DNA from: Nyssa sinensis
Taxonomy: Eukaryota; Streptophyta; Magnoliopsida; Cornales; Nyssaceae
Assembly (NCBI GenBank): GCA_008638375.1
Contig: CM018048.1
Span: 7,621,589-7,685,588 of the forward strand
DNA: 64,000 bases
Direction: 5' to 3'
The notes below the pieces were generated by a model. The model was given only the letters and a program-made list of their open reading frames with translations, ran no database searches and was not told the origin of the DNA. The position numbers were made by a program, and so were the translations under genes. Every line of letters begins with the position of its first letter. Position 1 is the stretch's first letter. Positions 54,860 through 64,000 of this stretch are shown piece by piece.

Positions 54860-56400
54860 AAGAACCCCTAAGCCCAAGGGGACGGGACAGCAGGGCCAAA
54901 CCCATTGGCGAGCCTATCAAAGTATTGATCAGTTCAGAATCAGAAGGGCGCTATTTATACATTGGTCCAGACCTGACACGCGCTGAGCAAGAGAAAATAA
55001 TCAAGTTTCTAAAAGAAAACCTCTCTATGTTTGTGTGGGAGACCAAAGACATGGAGGGTATAGATCCAAACCTGATAACTCACAAACTAATGGTGGATCC
55101 AGATCACTCACCGGTGGGACAGAAAAGAAAGCCGCTAGCCCCAGAGTGGCATCAGAACATAAACGAGGAAGTCCAGAGGCTACTTGAAGCCAAAATGATA
55201 CGTGAAGTGTTCTACCCCGAGTGGCTAGCCAACACCGTCCTGGTTAAGAAGAAAAATGGCAAGTGGAGGGTCTGCGTTGATTATACAGACCTCAATAAGG
55301 CGTGCCCCAAAGACAGCTTCCCACTGCCAAGGATAGACCAATTGGTTGACGCTACTGCAGGGCACGAACTCATGAGTTTTATGGATGCCTATTCTGGGTA
55401 TAATCAAATTCAGATGTACCCTCCAGACCAGGAGAAGACAGCCTTCATAACCGAACGAGGTCTCTACTGCTACAGAGTAATGCCATTTAGTTTGAAGAAT
55501 GCTGGGGCCACATACCAGCGGTTGGTTAACAAGATGTTCAGCTCGCTGCTCGGCAACACCATGGAAGTGTACATTGATAACAAGCTGGTCAAAAGTCTGC
55601 AGAAAGGTCGTCACCTCCAGCACTTATCTCAGACCTTCGATATCCTAAGACAGCACAAAATGAAGCTCAATCCCTCGAAATGTACCTTCGGGGTGACGAA
55701 GGGAAAATTCTTGGGATACATTGTCTCTCAGAGGGGTATCGAAGCAGACCCCACTCAGATCCAAGCCCTGATTGGACTGAAGTCACCAGAAACCAGAAAA
55801 GACATTCAGGCGCTGAATGGCAAAATCGCAACGCTAAGCAGATTTATCTCCAAGTCCACTGATCGCTGCCTACCCTTCTTCAAAGCCTTAAAGGGCAACA
55901 AAGCTTTACAATGGACGAAAGAATGTGAGAAAGCTTTTCAAGAACTGAAGGAGTATCTTGCCTCTCCAGAGTTTCTGTCAAAACCAGTACAGGGGGAAAA
56001 GCTACTCCTGTACCTTGCAGTCTCTAAAAAAGCGGACAGCTCCGCATTAGTCAGGCAGGACAGGGGAGTACAGAGGCCCATATTCTACGTCAGTAGGGCA
56101 CTACTCGACACAGAAAAGAGATACCCAGAGGTTGAGAAGCTAGCCTTTGCTTTGGTAATATCAGCTCGGAAGCTCTGACCTTATTTCCAAGCTCATCCAA
56201 TTGAAATCCCAACCGCCTATCCTCTGAAGTCAATATTGAGGAAGCCTGAGGTTTTAGGAAGATTAGTGAAGTGGTTTGTGGAGTTAGGGGAATTTGACAT
56301 ATCATATGTACCACGGAACTCCATCAAAGGACAGGCCTTGGCGGATTTCGTTGCCGAGTTCACCCCGGCACTTCAAGACAAGGCACAGCTCATCGAAACT
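54860..56400 (+). pseudogene. Reverse transcriptase and Ty3-type RNase H of Tat element 2
   Basis: An open stretch 54925-56178 (417 codons) contains MIREVFYPEWLANTVLVKKK, WRVCVDYTDLNKACPKDSFP, FMDAYSGYNQIQMYPPDQEK and YRVMPFSLKNAGATYQRL. The catalytic box is YIDNKLVKS instead of YIDD. The connection and RNase H follow (SKCTFGVTKGKFLGYIVSQR, FYVSRALLDTEKRYPEVEKL). A TGA at 56176 precedes PYFQAHPIEIPTAYPLKSIL in the same frame, ending near GQALADFVAEF. The loss of the second catalytic Asp would by itself abolish polymerase activity. Confidence 0.92.
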
Positions 56401-56880
56401 TCAGGAACCTAGCTGCTCTATATCGATAGGTCGTCAACCGATTAGGGCTCAGGAGTAGGCCTGGTATTACAGTCCCTTGATGGGCTCTCGTCAGAAAAAG
56501 CAATCAGCCTGGGATTCAGAGCTTTCAACAATGAAGCAGAATATGAAGCCCTAATCCTGGGCATGAAGTTGGCTCTAGAATGCGAAATTCAAAACCTTAA
56601 AGTCTTATCAGATTCCCAACTGGTGGTAAGCCAAGTCATGGGAGAATTTTCTATTAAAGATGACAGGATGCTTCGGTACTCCGAACTAGTGAACCACTTA
56701 AAGCACTCCTTTTAGACGTTCACTATCCATAAAATAGAAAGAAGCCAGAACTGCAGGGCAGATGCTCTGACAAACATGGCGTCCTGCCTAAAGTCAGAAG
56801 GGAACTCCAAAGTAAAAATTTCCTACCAGCCAAAACCCAGCATAGAGGAAGCCCAAGTTGCCCAAATTAGTGACAACCCT
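56400..56880 (+). pseudogene. Second (archaeal-like) RNase H of Tat element 2
   Basis: LLYIDRSSTD, stop, GSGVGLVLQS is the D..GS start with the usual Gly after Asp changed to Arg. NNEAEYEALILGMKLALE carries the catalytic Glu and LSDSQLVVSQVMGEF the next Asp, and the end is NCRADALTNMASCL. Two in-frame TAGs are visible. A second RNase H after the Ty3-type one is typical of the Tat lineage. Confidence 0.85.
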
Positions 56881-56989
56881 AGAACTGGATGACCCCAATC
56901 CTCCAGTACCTAGAATCCGGGCTCCTCCCATAAGATAAAACAAAGCAAGGAGAATCCGAATCAGAGCGGCTCGGTACCTGATCCTGAAC

Positions 56990-58135
56990 AACAAGCTTTA
57001 CAGAAGGTCTTATTCTCAACCCCTATTAAAATGCTTAGCTCCAGAAGAATCACAATATGTCTTGGCTGAAATACACGAGGGTATTTGTGGGAATCATAAT
57101 GGGGGCAGGACGATAGCTCACCGAGCTCTAACTTAGGGCTACTACTAGCCCAGCATGCTAAGGCAGGCTAAGGAATGCATCCAAAAATGCGACAAATGCC
57201 AAAAGTTTGCCCCATATCAACACCAGTCTCATCACGAGCTCATCCCAATTACTAGCCCTTGGCCCTTCGCTCAGTGGGGGATGGACATCGTGGGTCCATT
57301 ACCCAAGGCCCCACCAAACAGGAAGTATCTTTTGGTAGCTATTGACTACTTCTCCAAATGGGTCGAAGCTGAACCTCTAACACACATCACAGAAAAGGAA
57401 GTTGAAAACTTCACCTGGAAAAACATTGTATGCAGGTTTGGTATACCACGTGTGATCATCTCTGACAATGGGACGTAGTTCATTGGTAAAGGCTTCAAGA
57501 AATTCTGTGAAAATCTCAACATTAGGCAACACGTTGCCTCTCCAGGCCATCCACAAGCAAATGGGCAAGCAGAGGTCACCAACCGAACGATCCTTGATGG
57601 ATTAAAGAAAAGGTTGGAGCAGGCCAAAGGAAAGTGGGCGGAGGAACTCCCTGGGGTTCTTTGGGCCTACAAAACAACCAGAAGAACTCCCACCTCTGAA
57701 ACTCCCTTTTCACTGGCCTATGGTACAGAAGCAGTAATCTCGGTTGAGATCGGTATGCCAACCTTAAGAACTGAAACCTTCGAACAAAAATCCAATGATC
57801 AGCAGCTGACAGAAAATTTGGATTTGCTTGAAGAAAAAAGGGATCAAGCCAGCATTAGGATGGAAGCCTATTAGCAGAGAATGGTCAATAAATCCAAGGT
57901 GGGGCTCAAGACGGTCAGCTTTCAAGTTGGAGACTTTGTCTTAAGGAGAGCTTTTCCGAACACCAAGGATCCCACTATGGGAAAGTTGTCACCCAACTAA
58001 GAAGGCCCTTACAGAGTGACAAAGGTTGTTAGGCCTACCACCTACTGGCTAGAGGGCATGACTGGGAAGCCTATTCCTAGGCCTTAGAATGTAGAGCATT
58101 TACGGAAGTATTATCAAGAAAGATGTTTCTTTCTT
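56990..58135 (+). pseudogene. Integrase of Tat element 2
   Basis: The zinc-binding part is frame-shifted (IQKCDKCQKFAPYQHQ at 57180-57230 supplies the CxxC). The catalytic core has GMDIVGPLPKAPPNRKYLLV, DYFSKWVEAEPL, FGIPRVIISDNGT, a TAG at 57476, and HPQANGQAEVTNRTIL, so D, D and E of the DD35E triad are present. YKTTRRTPTSETPFSLAYGT and a C-terminal VGDFVLRRAFPNTKDPTMGK follow, with stops near 57872, 57998 and 58085, ending EHLRKYYQERC. It would insert the DNA copy into the host genome. Confidence 0.9.
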
Positions 58136-58173
58136 TTTAATACCTCCATAAAATGTTCATCTCTAATACACAG

Positions 58174-58999
58174 GCCTCTAGAGCCTGGTCCATCTATAAT
58201 GCACGGGCCTCTAGAGCCTGGTCCATCTACAATGCATAAGCCTTAGTGCTTGGTCCATCTTTTAATGCACAAGCCTTAGTGCTTGGTCCATCTTTTAATG
58301 CACAGGCCTCCAGAGCCTGGTCCATCTCTAATGCACGGGCCTCTAGAGCCTGGTCCATCTACAATGCACAAGCCTTAGTGCTTGGTCCATTTTTTAATGC
58401 ACAGGCCTCCAGAGCCTGGTCCATCTCTAATGCACAGGCCTCTAGAGCCTGGTCCATCTATAATGCACGGGCCTCTAGAGTCTAGTCCGTCTACAATGCA
58501 CAAGCCTTAGTGCTTGGTCCATCTTTTAAAGCACAGGCCTCTAGAGCCTAGTCTATCTATAATGCACGGGCCTCCAGAGCCTGGTCCATCTACAATGCAC
58601 AAGCCTTAGTGCTTGGTCCATCTTTTAATGCACAAGCCTTAGTGCTTGGTCCATCTTTTAATGCACAGGCCTCCAGAGCCTGGTCCATCTCTAATGCACA
58701 GGCCTCCAAAGCCTGGTCCATTTATAATGCACGGGCCTCTAGAGCCTGGTCCATCTACAATGCACAAACCTTAGTGCTTGGTCCATCTTTTAATGCACAG
58801 GCCTCTAGAGCCTGGTCCATCTACAATGCACAGGCCCACAGAGCCTGGTCCATCCTTAATGCACAGGCCTTAGTGCCTGGTCCATCTCCAATGCATAGGC
58901 CTTTCGAGCCTGGTCCATCTATAATGCACAGGCCTTCCGAGCCTGGTCCATCTCTAATGCACAGGCCTTCCGAGCTTGGTCCATCTTCAATATACCGAT
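58174..58999 (+). repeat. 33-bp minisatellite, about 25 units, in the 3' region of Tat element 2
   Basis: Two unit types alternate: one with CTCTAGAGCCTGGTCCATCT, the other with CTTAGTGCTTGGTCCATCTT, both ending AATGCAC(A/G)(A/G)GC. The period of 33 is a multiple of three, so long frames stay open (11-residue units like SRAWSIYNAQA), but the frame has no start logic or conservation signal. An 11-unit (363-bp) higher-order period is visible: the double B-type units at about 58240 recur at about 58603. The last four units are more diverged. Such arrays in this position are known in Tat/Ogre-type elements. Confidence 0.95.
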
Positions 59000-59637
59000 T
59001 CTATGATCCAGTCCATCCAAAGACAGAAGTTCCAAACATCTTCAACTAAAATCCGACTACTATTTACACAAGTTTCCTAGATCGGAATATCTCAGAGCTG
59101 ATACTTAAATTATTTTGCTTATGTACCAACAAGCAACGAATACTGTAGTACCGAGCAGGCTTAAAGTACTTTGGTTCAAGGTTTCAAGTTTTATACAAGT
59201 TTCTTTGATCTACTCCTAGAACATATAGAAGAGTTATTCATCATAAGTGCACGAGAAGGTGTTTTAACTCCAAAAGAGCACATTCAAACACAAAGAACAT
59301 CAGATTTGAGAAGAAGGAACTCAATTTTATTGATGATTCAGAAAATTTACATCAGTACAAGAAGACTGGAAATAAAACAAGTATACAGAAGCTACAACAA
59401 AGACATCATTACGTTTCACAGAAGCTACAACAAAGACATCATTACATTTTACAGAAGCTACAACAAAGACATCACTACGTTTTTGCAACATCATGGCTTT
59501 CTTCCTCAAATGAGAAAGGGACCCAAATTCCAAGCTTCTATTACCACCGTCGCCGGCTCCATTTGAAAGGAAGGAACCCTGAACCCCAATCTGCAGCAAG
59601 AAGCACCCAGGTCATTTCATCATCACTGTCACTGATC
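59000..59637. other. Tat element 2 non-coding spacer with a small repeat
   Basis: Between the minisatellite and the first antisense frame. It contains three copies of AGAAGCTACAACAAAGACAT (about 59389, 59422 and 59453) with CATTACRTTT-type spacers, about 33 bp apart. No other feature. Confidence 0.7.
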
Positions 59638-59979
59638 TCAATACCAACGGATGATGAGGGCTTTGGGTCTTAGGAGACCTCCATTCTCCGCCTTCGTTTC
59701 CCTCAACTTCGGCATGACACCCCAGCCGGCTTGAGCAAGGGTCTCTGCCAAGACACAAAGAGAAGGAGGCATCCCACCTTCGTCTTCATCACCAATGCTC
59801 CAAGCCTCGGTTGAATCAAGGAGGGTCCACCTCCAATCGGAGAAATCTCGACCGGATGCTAAGATGGACAAGAAGATCTTCGCCTCCTCTAATCCTTCCT
59901 TGGAGACTGAATCAATGGGAAGGTTAATTCTCGGCCATAGTTTAATCATTCCCAACTCGGACTGAAAATCGTCAATCAT
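59638..59979 (-). CDS. Antisense ORF 2 of Tat element 2 (intact, unrecognised)
   Basis: 113 codons without interruption: MIDDFQSELGMIKLWPRINL, DFSDWRWTLLDSTEAWSIGD, EDEGGMPPSLCVLAETLAQA, ending ALIIRWY. It is acidic and Trp-rich with mixed hydrophobic content, unlike low-complexity artefacts. A TATA-like box lies about 110 bp upstream on the same strand (60088-60095). It is the only uninterrupted non-repetitive frame over 100 codons in the element outside the antisense gene and parts of gag/pol. No domain is recognised. It is absent from element 1, where that region is deleted. Confidence 0.5.
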   Translation of the reverse strand: MIDDFQSELGMIKLWPRINLPIDSVSKEGLEEAKIFLSILASGRDFSDWRWTLLDSTEAWSIGDEDEGGMPPSLCVLAETLAQAGWGVMPKLRETKAENGGLLRPKALIIRWY

Positions 59980-60087
59980 CTCCGGGCAAACGGCAAGCCT
60001 CTAAAAGACATTCAAATTCTCTCCGACAGGGGAACAGTTTGAGAGCAAAAGTAAAGAGATGGGGCGCAACCGTATGCTTCTCTCTCA

Positions 60088-60095
60088 TATATATA
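60088..60095 (-). promoter_or_regulatory. TATA-like box upstream of antisense ORF 2
   Basis: The minus strand reads GGGTCTATATATATGAGAGA. Further upstream is AACCGTTGCGACGGTT (60126-60141), an imperfect palindrome with MYB-like AACCGTT ends. The spacing to ATG 59979 fits a short leader. Confidence 0.4.
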
Positions 60096-60199
60096 GACCC
60101 TCGAAGCCCAAAGTCACCCAGTTGAACCGTCGCAACGGTTAAATAAAGGGTTGGCCTCGAAAACTCAAAAGATAGCTGTATAAATGAATGACGTATAAA

Positions 60200-60890
60200 A
60201 CCGTTCTTTCGGATACCTAGAAGATGGGATGCAAGGCTTCCCCAAGCATACCGTACTGGTCAAGCAAACATAGTCCGATCCAGCTTAATACAAAGGCCCT
60301 CGGTCCAACATACAGACCTCTCAGTCTTGGCCATTCCGTTGATCCCTGACAGACCACGTGTATGACAAAAGACCATCAGTTCGGATGTATCTCAGTCCTG
60401 GTCTGAATAACTTAAGAGGCAGAAGTCTCAATCATCAGAGTGACAGACATGAGACGCCAAATTTCTACTACAAAACTTGGGTTCAGAACGAACTGCCTCA
60501 GAATTCTTCAGAATTTACTCCCAATGTATATGACACAAGATTAATATCAGATCCCTACATGTCTGATTGAAATTGCCTTCCTATCTTATCCAAAGAGGGA
60601 GAAGCAATCAGAACTAGTATACAGTCACTGTCTTATTACAAACATAGCTCGGAAGACAACTGCCAACCGATAAAAAGCTGGTCTGGAGGGCTCCAGAACA
60701 GCCTCACTTGCAACAATTTCTCACATCAACCATAAATTCAAAGACCAACATACTACGCAGCAGTGTAACGCAATACTACATGGGTCAACCAAACACAAAA
60801 GAAATGGGATGGAGACATTTGAGAAAGAAAATACTGTTTCATTCAACAAAATAGCCTGCTACACTGGAGGTTAAAAAAAAAACACTAAAT
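60200..60890. other. Tat element 2 spacer between the antisense genes
   Basis: No protein motif on either strand. It would be the 3' trailer of the larger antisense gene and the distal promoter of ORF 2. Words such as CTCAGTCCTGGTCTGAAT occur, but no clear repeat structure was found. Confidence 0.5.
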
Positions 60891-61466
60891 ACATATATCC
60901 TAAGCCTGATCAGCAGAAGCAGGCTCAACAGTCGGGGAAGGATCGGCAGGAGCAGCATCAACCATCTCGCTCGGGATGGCAACTTCAGTGGGATCGGCAA
61001 GGGGAACGTTGATCACCTCGCTCGGAACAGCAACCTCGGGAGGGGTAACCCTTGGAGGCACAATCGAAGATATGTCGAAATCGAGAAATTTAGCAAGGAA
61101 CCTAGATCGGAAGTTGTTGAAGGCAAACATGATCAGGGTGTTGGCCATTCCTTCCAGTTCCATTTTCATCTCTGTCTCGTTCTCCAGCTTGGCCTGCTCC
61201 ACTACATCCTCAAGCTTTTGATTATAATGGTACCGCATGCCGTCCATCTCCCTCTGAAGCCTCTTGGCCTGCTGAACAACAAGGTTCTTCTCTGACTCCA
61301 TGACGGCCAGAGAATTCTGGGACTCCTTCAGCCTCTCCGCAGATTCGTGAGCCTCAGACTTAGCAATACCGAGCTGAAGCCTGACCTCGTCCAGCTCGGC
61401 TTGAAGCTTGTCAACCTCCTCTGAAGGGGGAGAGACCTTCGTCAGAGCAGAAAGGGTGTGCAGGGT

Positions 61467-61549
61467 CTGCAATGTACGGAGCAAATAAGTTCAGTACCTA
61501 ACCAAAAACTTGGAAAAAGGGAAAAGAAATAGAGACCCGAAGAACTTAC
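61467..61549 (-). other. Intron 2 of the antisense gene
   Basis: 83 bp: donor AAG|GTAAGTTCTT, acceptor TACATTGCAG|ACC. Phase 0 on both sides, and the flanking frames join without a stop. Confidence 0.75.
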
Positions 61550-62037
61550 CTTAACCTGAAGAGAAGCCAGATTAGCAAGAAGCTTCTCCGACTTCTGGGG
61601 CCTAAGTTTGATTGAGCCTTTGGCCCAAAAGTCCCTCAAAACCTTTTTGGTCCCCTGATTGACAACACCAGGGGCCACTGAGGATGACGTCCCCTTGCCC
61701 GCTTGTTTGAATGGGGCTAGGGGGACCACAAAAATAGGGGTAGGTGCCTCTCTCGCCCCCTCAGCAGGTTCAGGAGAGATCGAAAGTAACCTTCGCCTTT
61801 TTGTCTGGAGGGGAGGGTCTGCTGGCGAAGAAGCCTCCCCCAATGCCGCAGATGAAGATGGCTCGGTCTCCCACCTTGCCATCAAATCTTTTGTCAGCTC
61901 CTCAACACTTCCCCTAGCAGCCATCAACTTATCACGATTAACAATGGAGGAATGGTCTCAGTTGCTGGGCTGTAAGAGCTTTTTGTATTGCTCTTGAAGC
62001 GCGGGAGAAAAGCTTGGCCTCTTCCACACACTCCTAA

Positions 62038-62123
62038 CTGCACAAAAGATACAGAGATTAATCAGCTCGGCAATTGATGCACAAAACAAAATCAAAGCAG
62101 CCATGGGAAAAATTGGGTCTCAC
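62038..62123 (-). other. Intron 1 of the antisense gene
   Basis: 86 bp: donor AAAGG|GTGAGACC, acceptor TCTTTTGTGCAG|TTAGG. Phase 1 on both sides. Splicing turns GRKG into GRK-VRSVWKR and continues in frame. Confidence 0.75.
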
Positions 62124-63023
62124 CCTTTCGCCCAGTGGTTCGAGGGAATGTTGAGAGTTGGTCTTGGAAGTCCTCATATTCCCATCCTCCCTTTATGAAG
62201 AAATACCACTTCTTCCAGGTCTTGTTAGAGGAGGCCACGGAAGAAAGGAGTCTGAACCCATTATCAAAAGATATATAATAGAAGGCCTTCCGCCCTCATG
62301 TATTTTAGATCCATATTACTACGGATCAGGTCAAGAGACACGTCAACATTATTCATATGCCCCAACACTATTAAACTTAACAGATGTCTCCAACTATTAA
62401 GATTAAGGTCTGTAGGGCAAAGGTTGAACCAACAGAAGAATTGTTTCACAAGGTCAGGAAGGGGGAGTGTCAGTCCCATTTCAAACCAAGCCAAATAGAC
62501 ACAAATTTCCCCCGCTCTAACATCGCGTGGGCGGTCCAGAGGATCCGGGACCCTAAAAGTAACGTTTGAGGGGAGATTGAATTTCGCCCACTACTCTACT
62601 AATATACTCTAAGTAATTGCACTCTCACCCTCCTCTCTATGGCCAAATCGACCAGAGGTCTCACCGGCCCTATTTGGGGGCTCCTCGAATGCGTCAACTA
62701 TCCTAACCTCCGGACTGGAGGGGGGCTCTACCAATCTATTCTCAGCATCATTAATGGAAGGAAGATTCGCGAGTTGAAGTTGAGAAATGGTCCTAGAAGA
62801 ACTGCTTGAACCAGAAGGTGACCTAGGGCCAGACATGGCGGACAAAGGAAAGTAACAAAGCAAATGAAAGGGAATGTAAAAGGGGCTAAAATCAAACCTG
62901 AAATCAAGAAAGGCTATGAACACCAGATATCCTTCGACCTTCAAAATACATCAATCGGCGGTGGAAGTCTCTGATACTGTAGAAGCAAGTGCAGAAGAAA
63001 GGCATAAAAGTCCTTTCCCCCTC

Positions 63024-63031
63024 TTTATATA
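63024..63031 (-). promoter_or_regulatory. TATA box of the antisense gene
   Basis: The minus strand reads GTGTATATAAAGAGGGGG, a strong plant TATA box about 190 bp upstream of ATG 62836. Element 1 has a related GATATAAAAGGGGGG at the corresponding place (about 19185-19200). This would drive transcription opposite to the retrotransposon. Confidence 0.55.
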
Positions 63032-63213
63032 CACATTCAAAATATGAGCCCCCCAAGCCGATTCGACACGACGGTTGAAGGTAATGATGGCCTCTCAAGT
63101 ATCGGCTGCGCAATAAATGACCCATTAAACCGACGTCTCGAAAAATAGAGAAACAAAACGTGTGACTCTTCATAAAACCCATAGCCCTAGTTACGCCCTA
63201 GCTCCTAACTAGG

Positions 63214-63231
63214 GCTCGGGGGGGAAGTAGC
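63214..63231 (+). other. Polypurine tract of Tat element 2
   Basis: GGCTCGGGGGGGAAGTAGC lies directly before the 3' LTR. Confidence 0.8.
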
Positions 63232-63844
63232 TGATACACCACAAACAGATACACCAATCACCTTGAGACACATGTGCTTATAGAACCGATAAACTCGGTC
63301 ATACCGAGCAAGCGCAGCATCCAGGACATCCTTATATACATATCCTACGGAACCGATAAACTCGGTCATACAGAGCAGGCGCAGCCTCCAGGGAATTCTC
63401 ATACGCATATCCTCTAGACCTTATGCTCTGAGCAATATTCACTCAGTATTCCGTATGGTTCCGACCTTATGGTTTCCTTAACAACTGCCAAGCAGGGAAT
63501 AAGGAAACAGTCTTCAACAAGGAAACTGCTATCTATGATTATCTCTATCTGCGGTGCAATATTCACACAAGGTAACTGCAATCTCCGATGATCAAATCCC
63601 TATATTCACGGCTCCGAATCCTAATCAACTTAGGAAGGCCACAGTCTATAAATTAAACCCTACAAGTACACTTTATTTTCATGCTCATTCTTTGGCTTTC
63701 AATACAGTCTTTTCAATTCAGTTTACTTACTTAAGCATCGGAGCGGTTACCGCCGGAGCCAATCCGGTGGCCCTTTGATCCCCTTTTGAGTGTTCTACAG
63801 GTCTTGGAGCCCAGATTTATTGCGAGCCGAAAAGTGCAGCATCA
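63232..63844 (+). repeat. 3' LTR of Tat element 2
   Basis: 613 bp, same ends as the 5' LTR, followed by the TATAT target copy at 63845-63849. Confidence 0.95.
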
Positions 63845-64000
63845 TATATATTGGAAATTATTTATGTTGGATGATGTTGCTGATTGAAGAAATGGGAGCC
63901 TTGATTCATCTGGGCTGTTCCGGCATAAATGGAAGCTTGATTGGGTTGATTCAACAGAAAATGGTAGACCACGTTGCGATCAGTGTATGTTCTATTTTTG
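63845..64000 (+). other. Right flank of Tat element 2, possibly a host exon
   Basis: One frame reads NGSLDSSGLFRHKWKLDWVD, then STENGRPRCDQ, before a possible donor CAG|TGTATG / AGT|GTATGT near 63985. An in-frame TGA lies just upstream (about 63877). Codon content looks protein-like, but no family is recognised and the window ends here. If real, Tat element 2 split this locus from the 51.3-51.7 kb segment. Confidence 0.3.

Larger units (their letters stand above)
60900..62836 (-). pseudogene. Antisense intron-containing gene of Tat element 2 (gypsy-type transposon domain plus coiled coil)
   Basis: From ATG 62836 (MSGPRSPSGSSSSSRTISQL), exon 1 carries RVPDPLDRPRDVRAGEICVY, then LAWFEMGLTLPLPDLVKQFF, CPTDLNLNSWRHLLSLIVLG, and later FRLLSSVASSNKTWKKWYFF. 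This resembles the plant 'putative gypsy type transposon' family (GLRFPLPPFV...LAPSQLTPNAWR...WK..FFFV). Intron 1 (62123-62038) and intron 2 (61549-61467) have GT..AG ends and preserve the frame. Exon 2 has VRSVWKRPSFSPALQEQYKK and basic TKRRRLLSISPEP; exon 3 is a heptad coiled coil (VDKLQAELDEVRLQLGIAKS) with a Pro-rich tail. Lesions: two stops near 62608-62590, a frame change near 62300, and TGA near 61955. Function unknown. Confidence 0.82.
51700..63844 (+). mobile_element. Full-length Tat-lineage Ty3/gypsy retrotransposon, element 2
   Basis: 12,145 bp with LTRs at 51700-52330 and 63232-63844 (TGATAC...GCATCA) and target duplication TATAT (51695-51699, 63845-63849). The order on the plus strand is LTR, gag, protease, RT, Ty3 RNase H, second RNase H, integrase, then a 33-bp minisatellite. 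Two antisense genes, a polypurine tract and the 3' LTR follow. The second RNase H and the long 3' region with antisense frames are features described for the Tat lineage. All sense genes have stops or frameshifts and the RT catalytic box is YIDN. LTRs differ by roughly two dozen substitutions plus an 18-bp repeat difference by eye, so the insertion is not recent but far younger than element 1. Confidence 0.95.

Noticed and set aside
58174..58999. CRISPR-like regularity of 33-bp units
   Set aside because: Units are contiguous with no unique spacers, in a plant retrotransposon; a tandem repeat, not CRISPR.
58246..59049. Long open frames of 79 and 146 codons with an 11-residue repeat (SRAWSIYNAQA type)
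   Set aside because: The period of 33 bp keeps any frame open by arithmetic. The frame starts inside the array, has no own start context and is not a protein family, so it is treated as a minisatellite.
12789..63844. Endogenous pararetrovirus (caulimovirid) origin for the RT sequences
   Set aside because: LTRs, polypurine tracts, target duplication, gag zinc knuckle, second RNase H and integrase all place elements 1 and 2 in Ty3/gypsy; no movement-protein or caulimovirid coat motif is seen.

Overview
The window is nuclear DNA of a flowering plant, most likely a woody eudicot. It is AT-rich and repeat-dense, with spliceosomal introns (GT..AG), a CC-NBS-LRR resistance gene, F-box and receptor-kinase type gene fragments, and several plant transposon lineages. 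No CRISPR, operon or other bacterial feature is present. The species cannot be fixed from the sequence.

Layout. 1-1172: unassigned AT-rich flank. 1176-5656: a complete non-autonomous CACTA (En/Spm) transposon with matching termini and a CAA target duplication. It carries an exon of an RD19-like cysteine protease, an exon of a PTI1/RLCK-like kinase, and an N-terminal scrap of CACTA transposase. 6596-7764: an F-box/FBA pseudogene with three lesions. 8940-9560: a Ty1/copia reverse transcriptase/RNase H remnant. 12789-19570: a degenerate Tat-type Ty3/gypsy element (element 1) that has lost integrase but keeps an antisense gene. 19571-22060: an older Ty3/gypsy pol remnant. 22844-23539: a possible small secreted-peptide gene. 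26266-26582: a perfectly delimited TRIM. 28132-28683: a 276-bp tandem duplication.

30378-43212 (minus): the main protein-coding gene, a CC-NBS-LRR. Four coding exons can be assembled in frame (898 + 222 + about 163 + about 14 codons, about 1297 aa), with a 5'UTR intron and two introns of over 4 kb. Those introns hold a copia solo LTR, two LINE fragments and a 509-bp long-inverted-repeat element. Upstream, 43.4-46.4 kb contains relics of a duplicated NLR 5' end and promoter. At 48.66 kb (minus) lies an orphan first exon resembling EIN3-binding F-box (EBF1/2) genes, with a candidate EIN3 site in its promoter but no downstream exon.

51700-63844: a full-length 12.1-kb Tat-lineage retrotransposon (element 2) with 631/613-bp LTRs and TATAT target duplication. 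It has gag, protease, RT with a mutated YIDD box, two RNase H regions and integrase, all broken by stops and frameshifts. Between integrase and the 3' LTR lie a 25-unit 33-bp minisatellite and two antisense genes, each with a TATA-like box. One antisense gene has two introns and a domain resembling the 'putative gypsy type transposon' family. The element sits between a GC-rich unrecognised reading frame (51312-51644) and a short coding-like flank (63845-64000), so it may interrupt a host gene.

All calls were made by eye. Family names rest on recognisable motifs; no database search was run.
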